Shown: in pieces, positions 11,931 to 12,309 of the stretch
Position numbering within the stretch: the first letter of the stretch is position 1
Layout: each line of letters opens with the position of its first letter
DNA from: Elusimicrobiales bacterium
GTDB lineage: Bacteria; Elusimicrobiota; Elusimicrobia; Elusimicrobiales; UBA9959
DNA length: 12,309 nucleotides
Direction of reading: 5' to 3'
Assembly: GCA_026416895.1 (NCBI GenBank)
Contig: JAOAEH010000063.1
Coordinates: 1-12,309, forward strand
Translations under genes and position numbers: made by a program
Notes under the pieces: generated by a model
Databases searched by the model: none
Told to the model about the DNA's origin: nothing
The model's input: the letters and a program-made list of their open reading frames with translations, nothing else

Positions 11931-12309
11931 CAAAACATTAATTAATTTTGTTGTCAATAATTTTCAACATTTAGAAGGTTTTTTAGTTGGGGGGTGTGTT
12001 AGAGATTGGTATCTTAACAAAAAATGCAATGATATCGATTTTACTTTCAAAGAATATCCAAAAGAGGTAGCTACTTATCTTATTAAAAAATACAAATTTA
12101 AAGCAAATGAATTCCCTCAATTTTTAACAATAAGACTTTTATCTAAAAAAAACAGAATTGACCTTTCATCATTTAGAAAAGAAAAATATCCAAAACCTGC
12201 CTCTTTACCTATAGTAGAAAAAGCATCATCTATAGAAGAAGATCTCTATAGAAGAGATTTTACCTCAAATGCTATAGCTATATCTTTAAACAAAAATAAA
12301 ATTTTTGAT
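11908..12309 (+). CDS. tRNA nucleotidyltransferase / poly(A) polymerase family, CCA-adding-like (partial, runs off right edge)
   Basis: The first 134 codons encode the head and active site of a class II nucleotidyltransferase, the family that adds CCA to tRNA 3' ends (some members add only CC or A, or poly(A)). Visible motifs are FLVGGCVRDWYL (residues 25-36), the metal-binding DxD at D42/D44 within NDIDFT, a third carboxylate candidate at D85 (RIDLSSFR), and DLYRRDFTSNAIA (112-124). The nucleotide-selecting EDxxR-type motif and C-terminal body lie beyond the edge, so CCA, CC or A specificity cannot be decided. The ATG at 11908 lies inside the CpXC gene; I see no later in-frame start before the motifs, and the ribosome binding site is weak. 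The gene is divergent from two tRNAs that lack encoded CCA. Confidence 0.9.
   Translation, partial: MKVIPLNNKTLINFVVNNFQHLEGFLVGGCVRDWYLNKKCNDIDFTFKEYPKEVATYLIKKYKFKANEFPQFLTIRLLSKKNRIDLSSFRKEKYPKPASLPIVEKASSIEEDLYRRDFTSNAIAISLNKNKIFD

Noticed and set aside
11552..11938. Minus-strand open frame opposite the CpXC gene
   Set aside because: It lies opposite the Lys/Asn-rich part of a better-supported gene. Its Ser/Phe/Leu-rich translation is what reverse-complemented AT-rich coding sequence gives.
1..12309. CRISPR array, insertion sequence, integrase or prophage genes
   Set aside because: I saw no regularly spaced repeats, terminal inverted repeats or recombinase-like proteins. The apparent displacement of tuf and rpsJ has no mobile-element footprint in this window.

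Overview
This is an AT-rich (roughly 30% GC by eye) bacterial chromosome segment. It is dominated by a 16-gene ribosomal-protein operon on the minus strand, in the S10-spc order L3-L4-L23-L2-S19-L22-S3-L16-L29-S17-L14-L24-L5-S14-S8-L6. The host looks diderm, because three exported proteins lie just upstream of the operon and two of them look like outer-membrane beta-barrels. The FecR-like protein, the CpXC protein and the AT-richness recall groups such as Spirochaetota or Elusimicrobiota, but I cannot fix the phylum from the sequence.

Layout, left to right. Bases 1-7322 (minus strand) hold the ribosomal operon. The gene at the left edge, rplF, is cut off near its C-terminus. Genes are separated by 3-28 nt or overlap slightly, and each start follows a GGAG- or GAGG-type ribosome binding site. 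Bases 7323-7443 hold a candidate promoter and an approximately 85-nt leader with a small hairpin. The operon begins at rplC: rpsJ (S10) and tuf, which usually precede rplC, are absent. Bases 7440-10953 (minus strand) encode a FecR-like exported protein and two predicted beta-barrel proteins, tightly packed in one direction. Bases 10977-11200 (minus strand) carry tRNA-Gly(TCC) and tRNA-Thr(GGT). Neither gene encodes CCA, and only 23 nt separate tRNA-Thr from the FecR-like gene. Bases 11201-11276 are a divergent promoter region. Bases 11277-12309 (plus strand) carry a CpXC zinc-ribbon protein gene overlapping the 5' part of a tRNA nucleotidyltransferase (CCA-adding family) gene that runs off the right edge.

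How it fits together. The tRNA-Gly(TCC)/tRNA-Thr(GGT) pair followed at once by a coding sequence matches the glyT-thrT-tufB arrangement of E. coli. Here an exported-protein cluster occupies the place expected for tuf and rpsJ, so a conserved translation locus appears to have been split by envelope genes. On the other side, a CCA-adding-family enzyme is encoded divergently from two tRNAs that need CCA added after transcription. The least understood part, and the one most worth following up, is the three-gene envelope cluster.
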